Assembly (NCBI GenBank): GCA_946406115.1
Contig: OX291551.1
Coordinates: 10,230,001-10,294,000 of the forward strand
DNA from: Apoda limacodes
Lineage: Eukaryota; Arthropoda; Insecta; Lepidoptera; Limacodidae
DNA: 64,000 nt
Reading direction: 5' to 3'
Shown here piece by piece: positions 1 through 11,242 of the stretch. Below the pieces are notes generated by a model, which saw only the letters and a program-made list of their open reading frames with translations, had not been told where the DNA came from and did no database searches. Numbering within the stretch: the first letter of the stretch is position 1; each line of letters begins with the position of its first letter. The position numbers were made by a program, and so were the translations under genes.

Positions 1-375
1 TTGATTGCCTGGTACTTGTCATAGTTGATTAAATTGTCTTTTTAACAAAACAAACGCTTTATGTTGTTGCAAAGCAAAAGTAAATTCATGGTTATGAATT
101 TGAATTCGTAGTTCGTTGGTTCATCAAAATGTGGGATAAATTAATTAGTACCTTTCTAATGAATAAAACAAATCAATTTTCAACGGAAGATTTTAGCTTA
201 CGACGGAAGAAAATTGATTAAAAAAAAAGTGAAAAATTTGTACAGTGCAACTAGCTTTTCTAAGCCGTTGATCAAAATGTAAATGTTTCTGCTCTTCGGG
301 TAAATGTTTTTGCCTAGTTTTTTTATCTTCATAACGAAGTGCATCTGTATGAAGATCTATTCCACACAGTTGTCA
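1..375. other. AT-rich, no feature seen
   Basis: I see no coding-like frame or recognisable repeat. A decayed LINE-A copy starts at its right edge. Confidence 0.5.
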
Positions 376-1230
376 TTTGTCAGATGGAGAAACTTATTAC
401 ACGGGCCGGGAAAAAATACCTCAGTCCATCGTGGAGGAAACGCGCGAAGAACTTGTGTCTCAAATCCAGGCCAGGCTGAAACTTAGTCCGATTCATCCAT
501 AAGAAGACAAGTCTGCGCGTTCACCGTTAAGAAAACCCCATTAACTGAGGTTCCACAATTCTATAACACACCCCTCATCATCTCCAAGAGCTTTGGGATC
601 CTAAGTGTTGACATCTCCAGCGATGTTCATTTCCAAAAAAGGTGAAGCTGGCGTCCAAAAAACTTGGTCTACTTAACAGAGCGAAGCAGTACTTTACCTC
701 GGGGCAAAGATTGCTGCTTTATTAGTCGCTTGTCCGGCCCCATATGGAGTACTGCTTCTATCTTCGGGCGTGTGCGCCCAGATACCAGCTTTAACCTTTT
801 GCCTCGGTTCAACGACGGGCTGAGAGAATCGTCGACGATCCCAAACTCACAAGCTGTGCCCGACCCTTAAGTTATGTGAGGAGAGATTTCGCCTTCCTGT
901 GTGTGTTTTGCCACTTGTATAATAGGATGTGTTCTGTGGAATTGTTCGAAATGATGCCCACGGCTACTTTCTACCATCGGCAAGGAATTCATCCATACAC
1001 CTCAAAACCGAAATGGTCACGTACAGTGCGGTTTCAGAGAAACTTTCTCACGCGAACGCTTAGGTTGTGGAATGAGCTCCTTGCCAAGGTTTTCTCCAAG
1101 GACTACAGTATGGGGTTCTTCAAGAAAGAAGTTATTATATATTTCATGGGTCGGCAACGCGTAAGTGATACTCTAGGTGTTACAAGCGTTCATAGGCTAC
1201 GGTGACCGCTTAACATAAGGTGGACCGCCA
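376..1230 (+). mobile_element. LINE-A fragment (3' third of ORF2), decayed
   Basis: Plus-strand translation follows the C-terminal third of the LINE-A ORF2 that is intact at 28688-31618. It begins just after the RT active site (YTGR...) and runs to the terminal VHRLR and stop at 1203-1205. The last stretch, about 876-1205, is one open frame containing RRDFAFLCVF, MMPTATFYH and TVRFQRNFL. Upstream the frame is broken by stops and small deletions, for example around 480-500 and 630-665. The LINE 3' UTR starts at 1203 and stops matching at about 1230. No function remains; this is a 5'-truncated dead copy. Confidence 0.85.
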
Positions 1231-1590
1231 GATTGTTGGTAATCAGAATGTGAAGGATTTACCACAAAATCAACAGGTTGAAGGACATAAGCACTGTGTA
1301 TCATAGATAATATATAATTTATTTATTTTTTGTTTTATTTATCTATTGTAATATAACCTCCTTTAAATAGGCAAATGTCTTAGTGCGTACAGCCTTTTCT
1401 GACTTTATTGTTTTTTTTCCTTCTTGTTCTCTTCAAATTATTGCTTTTGTAAATATTTTATTTATATATTTGTTTTTTATTTTTGTATATTTCTTTTTTC
1501 GTAAAATATTTTGTATACTGTGTGTGTTAGCTAAATAAAAAAAATTGTTTATTTGTTTGTTTACCACCTTAGTGGAATAAAAAAATAGTT
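1231..1590 (+). mobile_element. Insertion inside the LINE-A 3' UTR, then LINE-A 3' tail
   Basis: The LINE-A 3' UTR breaks off near 1230 and resumes at about 1550 with GTTTACCACCTTAGTGGAAT followed by an A-rich tail ending near 1580. The roughly 320 bp between is AT-rich, matches nothing else here, and ends in TAAATAAAAAAAA. This fits a small A-tailed retroelement inserted into the UTR. ATTGTT occurs at both edges and could be a short target duplication, but six bases in AT-rich DNA is weak. Confidence 0.5.
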
Positions 1591-2604
1591 TATCACAGGA
1601 GTAGATAAAAATATTTATCAAAGCAAAAACAAAGCAAGATATCCTATATAATCGATTTATCCAGAATATATACAAGTTAAATACACAAAATTAAAAATTT
1701 CGAAGTCAAAGGGCACTTAATTGAGTTTGTTCAGGACAAAACAAAGAACGAAAAACTTTTTAAATTGAGTGTCCTGAAGTGTTGGCAACATGTTGATCTT
1801 TTCCAACTGGTCTGCTTAGGGAAGCGCCGACCGACGCGGACGACGACGCGACGTCCCAAGTTAATATTTTCTTTTCTCTAAAAGTACTCTACTTTACAAA
1901 GGTAATTCCATCTACACAAATAGTGTGAAGATAAGGTTTTGGGTTTAAGCTCAATTCTTAAGCTTATGGTAATTGAGCATTAGGTAATGTTTTAATAAAA
2001 TACTCGTTAATGCAAATTATAGAATGGATGGATTGCAATTTAAATCTGAATGAATCAGTTTTTGAAGTGAAAACTTCTTTAGCGGCGTTGTGCACTTTTT
2101 TTGGTATGGGTAAAAAATGATAAACTCGCGTCAGGTCACGTGTCCTAATCGTGGAAATTCGTAAGACGGAAACCGTAATGCCACGCCTATTATAATTTTT
2201 ATTTTTAGTATTCGCGATTATGAGTAGTACAGGGAGGTTGGATATGGAATTTTAATTCTATGACAGATTGCGATGTCAAATAAACTACGTCAAAAAAGTA
2301 AATAAACAAACATTATTATTTCTTGACAATGTCAAAGACATGTCTTGTGACATATTTGAGTGTAAAGCGCGAATCGTGTGTAAAGGTTTTCACTTCTGCC
2401 GGCACTCCCGGAGTGCAACTCGTTTTTTTATTATATTATTATATTTTCTTTTTGGCTAGTAATAAACTGGCCAAGTATACTATAGAGCTGACACTATAAA
2501 CTTCCCTGCTTAAATTATTACATATTTCGTAAAACTTTTAACTACTTTGGTCTGAAAGTAGTTCCTATTAGAGGAAGGTCGAAGAGACAATGCATACTTA
2601 GTAA
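1591..2604. other. AT-rich gap
   Basis: No supported gene. A short GC-rich patch at 1815-1855 (GCGCCGACCGACGCGGACG) stands out from the background but carries no recognisable domain. Confidence 0.4.
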
Positions 2605-2645
2605 AAGGGCTCCGTGGGCACCTTTTGGGTACGGAACCCTAAAAA
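2605..2645 (+). repeat. Tail fragment of the GGGTTCCG repeat family
   Basis: The sequence GGGCTCCGTGGGCACC...GGGTACGGAACCCTAAAAA matches the right-hand end of the longer copies at 3455-3748 and 34789-35385. Its inverted GGGCTCCG/CGGAACCC halves give it a small hairpin. Confidence 0.5.
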
Positions 2646-2870
2646 GGAAAATCGTGTGTGCTACAAGCAGAATAAAAATGTATCGCTAATTTATTTTGAT
2701 GGTACAAGGTATTAATTTTTTTTAAAAAAACCTATAACATTTTCTAATACTAATTAAACACATAAAAAAAAAACAATTTTCACTAGATGCAAAAAATATT
2801 GCTAAATTATAAGTGTATATAACCATAGAGAACCTTATCAAAATAAAAAAAAAATATAATTAAATGTTAT
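2646..2870. other. AT-rich gap
   Basis: A- and T-rich sequence with no coding-like frame. It leads into the tandem duplication. Confidence 0.4.
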
Positions 2871-3160
2871 TAGTAAATTAAAAATATATTTATTAAACAA
2901 TTAAAAAATAAAGAAAATGATAAGTATTGCTCTGTAACCCTTCAAAACAGCGGAGCTTTTTGGGAGCCATTACTAATGGCAGATATTCATTAAAAACAAA
3001 CAATAATATACTTATGCTTGTAATAAATTAAAAATATATTTATTAAACAATTAAAAAATAAAGAAAACGATAAGTATTGCACTGTAACCCTTCAAACAGC
3101 GGAGCTTTTTGGGAGCCATTACTAATGGCAGATATTCATCAAAAACAAACAATAAAAACA
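2871..3160. repeat. Two tandem copies of a ~149-bp unit
   Basis: The units start at 2871 and 3021 and are nearly identical over about 140 bp. Both carry AAAAATATATTTATTAAAC and CGGAGCTTTTTGGGAGCC, the latter at 2951 and 3100 (offset 149). They differ by a few substitutions and one indel, so the duplication is recent. No coding content. Confidence 0.9.
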
Positions 3161-3454
3161 ACGATATCCTTCGCAAATAACAATTTAGACGTACGTCAAC
3201 TTTTTTACTATCGCTTGATATTTCCATTACACCTATGACAAAATATTATGAACGGTGCAAGCGGGGAACATCGGATATATTTTTTGTTTCATTTTATTTA
3301 CAAAGTTCGGTTATGGGGATACTAAATTACAGTCTAAAAAGCAATCGTATTCCGTACCCTTCTCAATTTATTGGTTATAGTTGACATACAGTTATAGTTA
3401 TACCTACACACAAAAATATTTTAAAATCATTTTCGGGAAAGTTTACAAAAGTAT
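3161..3454. other. No feature seen
   Basis: AT-rich spacer between the tandem duplication and a dispersed repeat. Confidence 0.4.
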
Positions 3455-3748
3455 TAAAAACCGGCCAAGTGCGTGTCCGTATTTGCACATTTAGGGTTCC
3501 GTACCAAATAGTGGAATATAAGCCGTCCGAATGGCAAAAATATTCACAAACAGTAGATGAGTGAGTCTGTGCTTCTTTTTTCAGCAAAATGAAGTTGGTT
3601 GTTGATTTATCAACATATTACTATTTGTAGACTGTAGCTTCAACCATTTGGCTGTAAAAACTGTGTGACAGACGACGGACAGATGGACACGTGAGTAACA
3701 GCAATAGGGCTCCGTTTGAAACCTACGAGTAAGGAACCCTAAAAAGAA
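3455..3748 (+). repeat. GGGTTCCG family dispersed repeat, near-complete short copy
   Basis: It starts with AAAACCGGCCAAGTGCG, continues TTTAGGGTTCCGTACCAAA, and ends with a GACAGACGACGGACAGATGG tract and GGAACCCTAAAAA. The same order of blocks occurs at 34789-35385 and, reversed, at 26648-27097. I recall this as a common lepidopteran dispersed repeat; its superfamily is not resolved here. Non-coding. Confidence 0.7.
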
Positions 3749-4073
3749 CATTGCTGCTTTTTTATACTACATAACTAAGCAATTTAATTAATTGATTAGC
3801 TTAAATATTTCACCGAAAACAAGCCCCGAAGTTACGCAAAGATTTATTTTACTTTCGGTAACAATTAACGTTGAAAGTGAAAAATCTTTCAAAACTTCTG
3901 GGCGCTATTAGTATACTTTTCTTTAAATTGGCAAATTTTTCTTGGCAAAAGTTCTTGATTCAACCCTTTCTTTGACAATCAAGCAATTCTTATGCCGGCG
4001 CCTGTGTTGTGTCCATAGAGCTATGAATTCTTGAAACAGACGTTAAACATTAAATTTTTTTTTTTTTAAGAAA
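3749..4073. other. AT-rich gap ending in a poly-T block
   Basis: No gene seen. The end holds a T-rich run at about 4055-4067 just before a LINE-A fragment. Confidence 0.4.
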
Positions 4074-4290
4074 CCCCCCCCCCCCCCATTCACTGTGATT
4101 CCATAATTCCAGAACATCCTTGGTATTGATATCTCCAGTGATGTTCAGTTCAGAGATCATTTGCAAGACAAGGTGAAACTGGCGTCCAAAAAACTTGGCG
4201 AACTCAGCAGAGCGAAGCAGTGCTTTACTTTACGTCGGGGCAGAGGTCCAACTTTACAAGTCGTAAATTCGGCCCCACATGGAGGTTCAA
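4074..4290 (+). mobile_element. LINE-A fragment with a 14-C run
   Basis: It matches residues of about 682-757 of the intact LINE-A ORF2: the blocks for FRDHLQDKVKLASKKLG, then NRAKQ. The codons for KKTPFTV are replaced at the left edge by a run of 14 C (4074-4087), an expansion of the usual AAAACCCCATT. Internal deletions and frameshifts are present. Both element ends are missing. Confidence 0.75.
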
Positions 4291-4780
4291 CAAGTGGGCA
4301 AAGTTGTTTTTTGTGAATAGTGCCAACTTTAAATCCCGAGCTAGCGAAATAGTCTGTAGCAAGTTATTCTAATATAGACTACTGAGCACAGAGAGGGATT
4401 TAAAGGCACGAGACCTTAAATAATTAGCTGTCGTGTGAAACATACAACTTTTCACCTCTACCAGTGCGAAAAAATAGGGGGGGATAACCAGTACGTGCCA
4501 GGGGGACGTAAGCCTATCACCGCAACGTACTTCTAATGTAGTGTTGTTTATAATTATGCCTTACGTTGCAAATTTCCAGTTTTAGTAATAGGTTCCTAGT
4601 ATATATATACATTGTAGTCTTTGGAAATAAGCGGTAAAATAAAAAAAAACTTTGGACAGAATAATATACCCCATTGCCAATTCCGGACAAACTATAGTAA
4701 GTAAATAAGTCAGGATTGGGCAAGGAAAAAAACACTATAATATTTTAAGTAAATACTAATGTAATAAAATAATTTGATAG
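4291..4780. other. AT-rich gap
   Basis: No supported gene or repeat. The last bases, TTTGATAG at 4773-4780, could act as a splice acceptor for the open frame that follows. Confidence 0.35.
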
Positions 4781-5188
4781 CAAACAGTTCTATCTGTATT
4801 ATATACCATTGTTATAGCTTTAAGTATAACATTAATCTGTGCATCTGAAACTTTAAACACAATAATAACGGCTTCCACCGCAAATACAATTAGGTTAATT
4901 AATGAATTAAGACCCGTCGAGTTTCTTTATCTCGTTATTAATTTGTCTAAGGAAAGCCACGCAGACGTGCTCAGACGTCTTGCATTCGAGACTGGCAAAT
5001 ATTTGTCGGAGAAGGATTTGTTTAATACTATTAAAGTTATTACCAAATGTTTCAATACTATTAGAATGGTAGATAAAGGTTTTAAAAATTTCATACTATC
5101 GCTAAGCTCGCTCTACACGCTCGATTTAAATCGTTTAATAATTAAATTTAAAGTTACTTTTATTCGTGGAAGCTTTGCTTTCGTTTAA
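4781..5188 (+). CDS. Unassigned 135-codon open frame, possible exon
   Basis: The frame is open from just after a TAG at 4778-4780 to a stop at 5186-5188. It has no early ATG, so it could only be an exon or gene relic. The middle (VEFLYLVINLSKESHADVLR, LAFETGKYLSEKDLF) reads like amphipathic helices. I recognise no domain. An open frame of 135 codons is long for such AT-rich DNA, but chance is not excluded, and codon choice does not differ clearly from the surroundings. Confidence 0.2.
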   Translation, partial: QTVLSVLYTIVIALSITLICASETLNTIITASTANTIRLINELRPVEFLYLVINLSKESHADVLRRLAFETGKYLSEKDLFNTIKVITKCFNTIRMVDKGFKNFILSLSSLYTLDLNRLIIKFKVTFIRGSFAFV

Positions 5189-6199
5189 TAATTGTAGTAG
5201 TAGTGAACTTTGCTATCTTAAGTAAGGATCTCTACATAAAATTTTAATTTTCGAGACCTATAGCTTAGTCTGCGATTTGATTTCCGTATAAAATATCCAC
5301 CTCTTCCAATAAAATATAACCTGATAATTTTATTGAATGGTAAAAAGGGGTTTTTTTGTTTGTATTAAACAGTATTTAAGTTTAAAGTTAACCCAGTTTC
5401 ATTTTTTTGCTATTCGATCAAAACTTTTACCTCTTTTTTAAGGGACCGTTTTTACGGTTGCAATTTCAAAAAAATATTTCTCCGCAAAACACTAAAATCT
5501 TAGATGCATAAAAATTGAGTGAATAAAACACTTTTCTAAAAATTAATTATTAAAATATAGGCATCAGAAGAAAATTTAACTTTCACTAAAATTTCCTATA
5601 TGTTTAATTTTTTGTTTTAAATAAAAAATAAGTGTTTTTTTTTTCTTATTTTAAAAGTCTGCAAAGTATATATGTCTAAAGACGATACTGAATAAGTGTC
5701 GTTATTGCACAGAAACATCTTTCAAGACGACCTATGTCTTTAAATATAAAGACGTTAACAAATGGTTATAAAGAAAATAGCATTAATCAGGGCACGGAAG
5801 CTGTGAGATTTGAATATCAAGTGTGTGTTCTTCTCAGTTCATGAGGTGTTGGGAGTCGCGTGGCATGTGAGCCCCTCATTAGTCATAAACACGGCGGAGG
5901 GCCTAAGGCGTCCCTCGTCTTTTCAGCACGTGACCAGCAACCTGATTCTGGAGAAGTCCTCTTATCGGAGTAAGGGACAAATGCACTCACGTGTAAATGG
6001 TTGAAAAATTTTCAGGAGAATTCAATGAGACTATGTTCATAGCTACTTTAAATGCTAAAGATATGAGTCCAGATGCTACTTAACTTAAGTTTATACCGAT
6101 TATTGGTTGGTATTTCTTGAAAATAAATATTATCGATAAAAACAAAAAAGTCAATTTCTGTTCAACCGATGACGTTGTTGATTGATTAAACAAATCGAA
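5189..6199. other. Gap, no gene recognised
   Basis: Mostly AT-rich. A less AT-rich patch at 5790-5960 contains an open stretch on the plus strand (EVLGVAWHVSPSLVINTAEG) without a recognisable family. Confidence 0.3.
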
Positions 6200-6276
6200 T
6201 TGTTTTTTTTTTTATTCGTACCACTAAGTTGGCAAACAAGTTTACGGTCCGCCAGGTGATAATCGGTCACTGTAGC
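6200..6276 (-). mobile_element. LINE-A extreme 3' tail
   Basis: A poly-T block (6202-6213) is followed by CCACTAAGTTGGCAAACAAG, CGGTCCGCC and CGGTCACTGTAGCC. This is the reverse complement of the LINE-A 3' UTR and last ORF2 codons. Only about 65 bp of the element was copied, an extreme 5' truncation. Confidence 0.8.
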
Positions 6277-6332
6277 CTTATTGATTTACTGATAATTGAT
6301 TACAACACAGTATTTTTATTTTAAGGTTGGCT

Positions 6333-6384
6333 CTCAATATTTTTCGTCACATAATAATAGATATTATGTCACAAAAATATTGAG
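6333..6384. repeat. Imperfect palindrome, ~23-bp arms
   Basis: CTCAATATTTTTCGTCACAT (6333 on) pairs with TATTATGTCACAAAAATATT...GAG (to 6384) with two or three mismatches and a short loop. It can form a hairpin. It has no coding role and may be the core of a small inverted-repeat element. Confidence 0.6.
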
Positions 6385-7386
6385 GATATGATAACTTATT
6401 GAAAAATACACATCACCAAATATTATTTCACATCAAATTTAAATATATTACATTGACAAACCAGCGGTCACGTTGAGTGAGTGTTATGTAGAAGGACATT
6501 GAATATGTCAGATTTGAGAGGATATTCTACTATTAACTCCTGGAAGTTTAAGATTATTTTCTTTGAATGATTCATTATAAGTTTTTTTAAAAAGACGAAG
6601 ATAATAAATTGTAATTATTAGAATATTTTATTACTATATAATGTCTCAAATTAGCATATTCTTACAAAAATTAGTAACAATCTTACTTTAGAATAAACGT
6701 TTATTTATTCCAACCGAAATAAATACGGTAAAAGTAATAATTTTTTAAATTATTTAAGGTAGTTGGTATGTTTGACTTTATTTTAGATAATTTTGAACAA
6801 AAGTATTTGACTAAGCATCATAAATACACCTTATATGTACAATCACAAAAAAATAGACTCATACGTATGATATCTACATATCTACAATATTTTAAACACA
6901 GAAATTATAAAGTACCTACTATCATATGTATAATTGGATTTATTACACGTACTCTAGTAACCAAAAATAACGGCAAGCACAGAAAAACAGCCCACGCTCA
7001 TGCTGGGGGCTGGGGTTTGATTCCAGAATCTCTCACACTGGTATTATACAGCAAACGCTGCATGAAGCACCAACAAGGACCACACTAACATACTACGCCT
7101 CGTAAACTTCGTCATCACCCGACACAGAAAACCTTATTTTTTAGACCATTAAGGGATCAAATAAAATTATAGAATCGCAATCAGGCAATATATTCAAGTC
7201 AATAAAAATTTGTGCAATGCAATTTGTTATATGAAACAATAAAGGATTTCAACTGACTTAAAAAAGGTAGAAGAGAGATCAAGGTTTGTGTACCCTGGCC
7301 CACATCATAGCTCGCATGAGTATCTAATAGTATGATGTCCAAGTAGTCAGCCTTTTTTAAATAGTAGGTAATATGCTATCGTCCTA
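6385..7386. other. Gap, no gene supported
   Basis: A 106-codon ATG frame at 6768-7088 has AT-driven composition (Lys, Ile, Tyr, Asn) in its first two thirds and no domain. I treat it as chance. Confidence 0.35.
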
Positions 7387-7694
7387 TTATTATTATTTAT
7401 GTAGAAGTTTGTTTGTATGTTTGTTTGTTACTCAATTACGCCGCAACAAAGCATCCGTTTGATCTGAAATTTGGCACAGAGATACTTGAAAATATGAAGA
7501 AAATAGGCTATATATACATAACATACTGTTAAAAAAATCGAAATCTTTGCAGGGATTACTTTAAACGAACTATAGCTATAGCTTGCTATAGCAAACTTCC
7601 ATTTGAACGAACTGTAGCAATACTTCTTTACTATAATCAAGGAGTTGTCGTAGGAACCTTTAAGCGAGCGAAGCCGCTGACAAAAGCTAGTATT
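7387..7694 (+). mobile_element. Lep1/Helitron-like short repeat
   Basis: It has the family's internal blocks in order: TTGTTTGTTACTCAATTACG, a GAAATTTGGCACAGAGATA block, GAACTATAGCTA, and the end GCGAAGCCGCTGACAAAAGC followed by TAGT. The other copies at 15318, 28183 and 32045 share this order. From memory this resembles non-autonomous Helitron-like Lep1 elements, whose CTAG end fits CTRR; the 5' TC end is not clear here. No transposase is encoded. Confidence 0.65.
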
Positions 7695-10524
7695 ATTATA
7701 TTGGCAAATACATAAATAAGATAAGTGGCTTGCTGTTGCCTACTACTGGGTTTTGAATAGAGAATATATGTCTGCAAATATATGAATTTAAATTAATTTT
7801 TATATTTTTTTCCTTGGTCTCATCCACAATAAATCAAAAAACGCAAGCTCATTGCCATTCCTTACGTATCTTTTAGCATTCCGTAGAAGGAGTGGAATCA
7901 GTGCGGTGGTAAAAATCAAATTGAGTGGCCGATAAACACTCCCCGACCCACGGGGTGGGCTCTCGGAAAATTTTGATTACACCGAAAAGTGTTACTTATT
8001 CTCAAATAAAAAATGCTTCGAGAAAAATTTCGCTGATGTCGATATTGTTATGGCGGGTTTATGTTAGAAAATTGGGGGTACGGTTATTGCATGTCATTAG
8101 GAATTATGGGCTTCCGAGGTGCGTTCGAAAGAAAAAATTTGGCACGGTGAGATGTTGCCATGCTGCGAAATTTTCGATAATGTAATTATCGGAAATTTAT
8201 TCTGTTTCTTTTTAGTGAAGGTTTGTATAATATAAATTGCTGGGTTGATTTATGCAACGTTGTATCACATTCCCCAACCCCTTTATATCTATATAGATAT
8301 ATTAACATGTTATACTTTGTGTTCATCTTAGTTTTCGATTTTATATTATGGCTTGTTACAGAACAATTTTCTCTGTCACAAACCAAAGAGATCGGAACTT
8401 GAGAAAATGTTAACAATTGTAGGTACTTTCAAAATATTGCTGTCAGTTATGTTGTACTAAAATTGTAGTTGTTATATTATTCATTTTTTATTGCTGATAT
8501 TTCCTAGCCTTATTTACGCCAAGAATAGTAATCGAGTCTTTGTTATATTATAGTAGGTTACCTTACAATCTCTATGTGTGTGCAAATGTGCGTGTGTACG
8601 ATTACGTCTAAGTTTTAAGAATCGAATTTCTCGAGACCTCATGGACCTATGATTGCTGATTTTTTTTTATCAGTTTTTTAAAATTAAAAATGGCTATCGC
8701 CGAGCTAGATTCCCGACCAAACCACACACAATACAGCCCCTTCTTGATATCGGTGGACTGCTTTTGAATGATGAAGACGACTTTATTGCCTAGGACCACG
8801 CCAGTAGTGTTGTTGAGTTTGTACTTTCGATCAGAAATAAATTAGTAAAATCAAGTTACGACATAATAATTGAAAACTTTGTAATACTTTATTTATTATA
8901 TCTTTGAAAGTCACAGAAAATTCGAAAAAGTAACTCGCATCGCAACAAACAACTCAAAAATTATGCCGCATACGTGCTCCCATGTCCCATAAAAGCTACC
9001 GGGACTTATTTCATATAGTTAGGGGCACATAAAGCATAAAAGGCATTCAAATGTGATGTTATTTTGCCGCCAACACTGGGTAATTTATTTTCGTGCGATT
9101 CATAATTTTCTTTTATTCACTTTATGTTGATTTTCCTACGAGAATAAGTACTCAGTAACGATAATATTATTTCAACAGCCCCATGCATCATAAGGTACGC
9201 TTACGTTACGTTAGGACTACGCTGTATGTTTTATTTCTTTGTTATTATTACTTGTGTTAAGTGTGTGGTGTTTAACTTTATGTATGAACAGTCTTAATTG
9301 GTTTTGGAAATTATTAAAATAATAGAATAAAATAAATAAGGTAATGATTCATATCTGGCACGCTGTAGACCTAGATATTTATTCCAAAAACATGTCTTCA
9401 AAATTTCGTGGTGTTAAAACTTCTCACTTAAAGTAACAAAAATAAGTGAGTAAGTAATTCGTTTGTATTAAGCACGCTGCGAGTCGCCGCCAATTATAAT
9501 TACTAAATAGGTAGTTTTAAACAATTTTATTTTAGTTTCTAAAATGAATATAGTTGTAAAAGTTAATCGATATTACACAAGGTATTCGTATTGAACGAGC
9601 AACAACACTCAACGTTTACTTTTACCATTGGTGAAACAAGATTAGAAGATTAGGAATGCGCTACCTTATACCTCCTTTTTTACTTTTTGTGCTTTTTGGA
9701 ATCAAGTATTTTTATTCTTGATTACAATTAATTATAGCTATTTGAAAGCACATCCCGATAGAGCTCAAGTCCACTTGAATGCAAACATAACAAAATATAG
9801 GTCAGGAAACTACTCTTACTGACACTGTATTAGGTCCATAAACATCACAATTTTTTTTGTGGCTTGCGTTGCTTTTTTTCCTTTTTTACAATAAAATTTT
9901 AAAATGTATCGAATTTCTTCATTAGATTCACTCATTTCGACAGAAAGAAGAACAAATGAAAATTTGTTTCTTTGTTTGAAATGTAAACTTTTTAATGTCA
10001 TCAAAACTGGCCAGATACAAATAGTACAGCCAGAGTTTTAATTACAAGTTTCATACTATGTGCCAAAAGACTTTTTTCCCCGACCTATTATTAAACCTCC
10101 AAAAACTCGATACATGTACGATGACGTAAAGCTGTTTACATATGTATTTCTCTCCCCATAGGCAAAGTTCACGTCGTTCAATATAAAACGTTTATGCATG
10201 TGGCGTGGGTCCCGCTGCGATCAGCGCGCTAAGCCGAATATTATGAGTCGATGGCCGACGCAGATGCCGCTAAACATCCAACTTGCAAATCTTACAGTCA
10301 TGTCAGTCACGTCTTACAAACATTAGGCAAAGTTACCGACAAACACGTTTAAATGTGCATAGTACTTTCTAAGGCAAGTCATATTAGAGTTAGTAATTAG
10401 GAAGTGTCTACATCTAGGGTGATGACTGTTCTGTTTTTGTATTTTCGGCTAGAAAAGTTTGTATAGTGGTTCATCTCGCAACTAAAACTAAATGTTTTTT
10501 AAAAGAACCGACTTTAATTTTCCT
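7695..10524. other. AT-rich gap, no gene recognised
   Basis: I find only short frames without domains, such as 7925-8185 (+). A GC-richer patch at about 10195-10290 (TCCCGCTGCGATCAGCGCGC) has no recognised content. No tRNA-like fold was evident by eye. Confidence 0.35.
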
Positions 10525-10585
10525 ATAATACAATCAAGTTAGCAAACAAGCTTACGGCACGCCTGATGTTGAACAGTCACCAGAT
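10525..10585 (-). mobile_element. LINE-A 3' UTR remnant
   Basis: AGCAAACAAGCTTACGGCAC and GCCTGATG followed by CAGTCACC match the reverse complement of the LINE-A 3' end. The poly-T is lost and the copy is diverged. About 60 bp remain. Confidence 0.6.
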
Positions 10586-11242
10586 CACAGATCTGCTGAA
10601 AAGTAGAAATGGGCACCAATAGCAGATAATAATATAATGTAGGCACATGTTCGTGCTCTTAGAAGACAATAAAAAAATTTCCTTTTCCATGTTTTTTTGC
10701 GGTTTTTAGTTACAAAATGTTTCCTTGTCCGTGATTTTTTAGCTGTTTTTAATTCAAATTTTTGAAATAGTGTTTTAGGACTACATTTCGTGGTCTTGAT
10801 TTCATGGTAAGATGCTTACAAATTTTTTACTAGATGACCCTAAATATTAACCTATCCAAATGACAAATATATATAGTTATATACAATATAGTGCATTCAA
10901 TTACAGTCATGTTAATAAATAAAATATGAATTTATTACTGAAAACTCAATATATTTAAAGAATATTTAATCAAGAGCATTTAGGCACTACGGTACGGTAT
11001 AAGAAGAAATAATAATTCTGTTATAGGTGGTTTTATATATATTTTAGACGACAGCTCTCGTAGAGGCTATTCTAATGCATTATTGTAACTGCATCGTAGA
11101 CAGTCGAACTGTATGCTGCTGCGCTCAAGTCATGTGCATTATATGATACTATATAGCTGGGCTAGGTACCAAGATTATATTGTTTTACCTGCACAGTTCC
11201 TCAAAGATATGTAATTTGAATAGAAGATAAATAAAATACTTA
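10586..11242. other. AT-rich gap
   Basis: No gene or clear repeat recognised. Confidence 0.35.

Noticed and set aside
6990..7040. Box-B-like GGGTTTGATTCC
   Set aside because: No box A at the right distance and no stem pairing; chance match.
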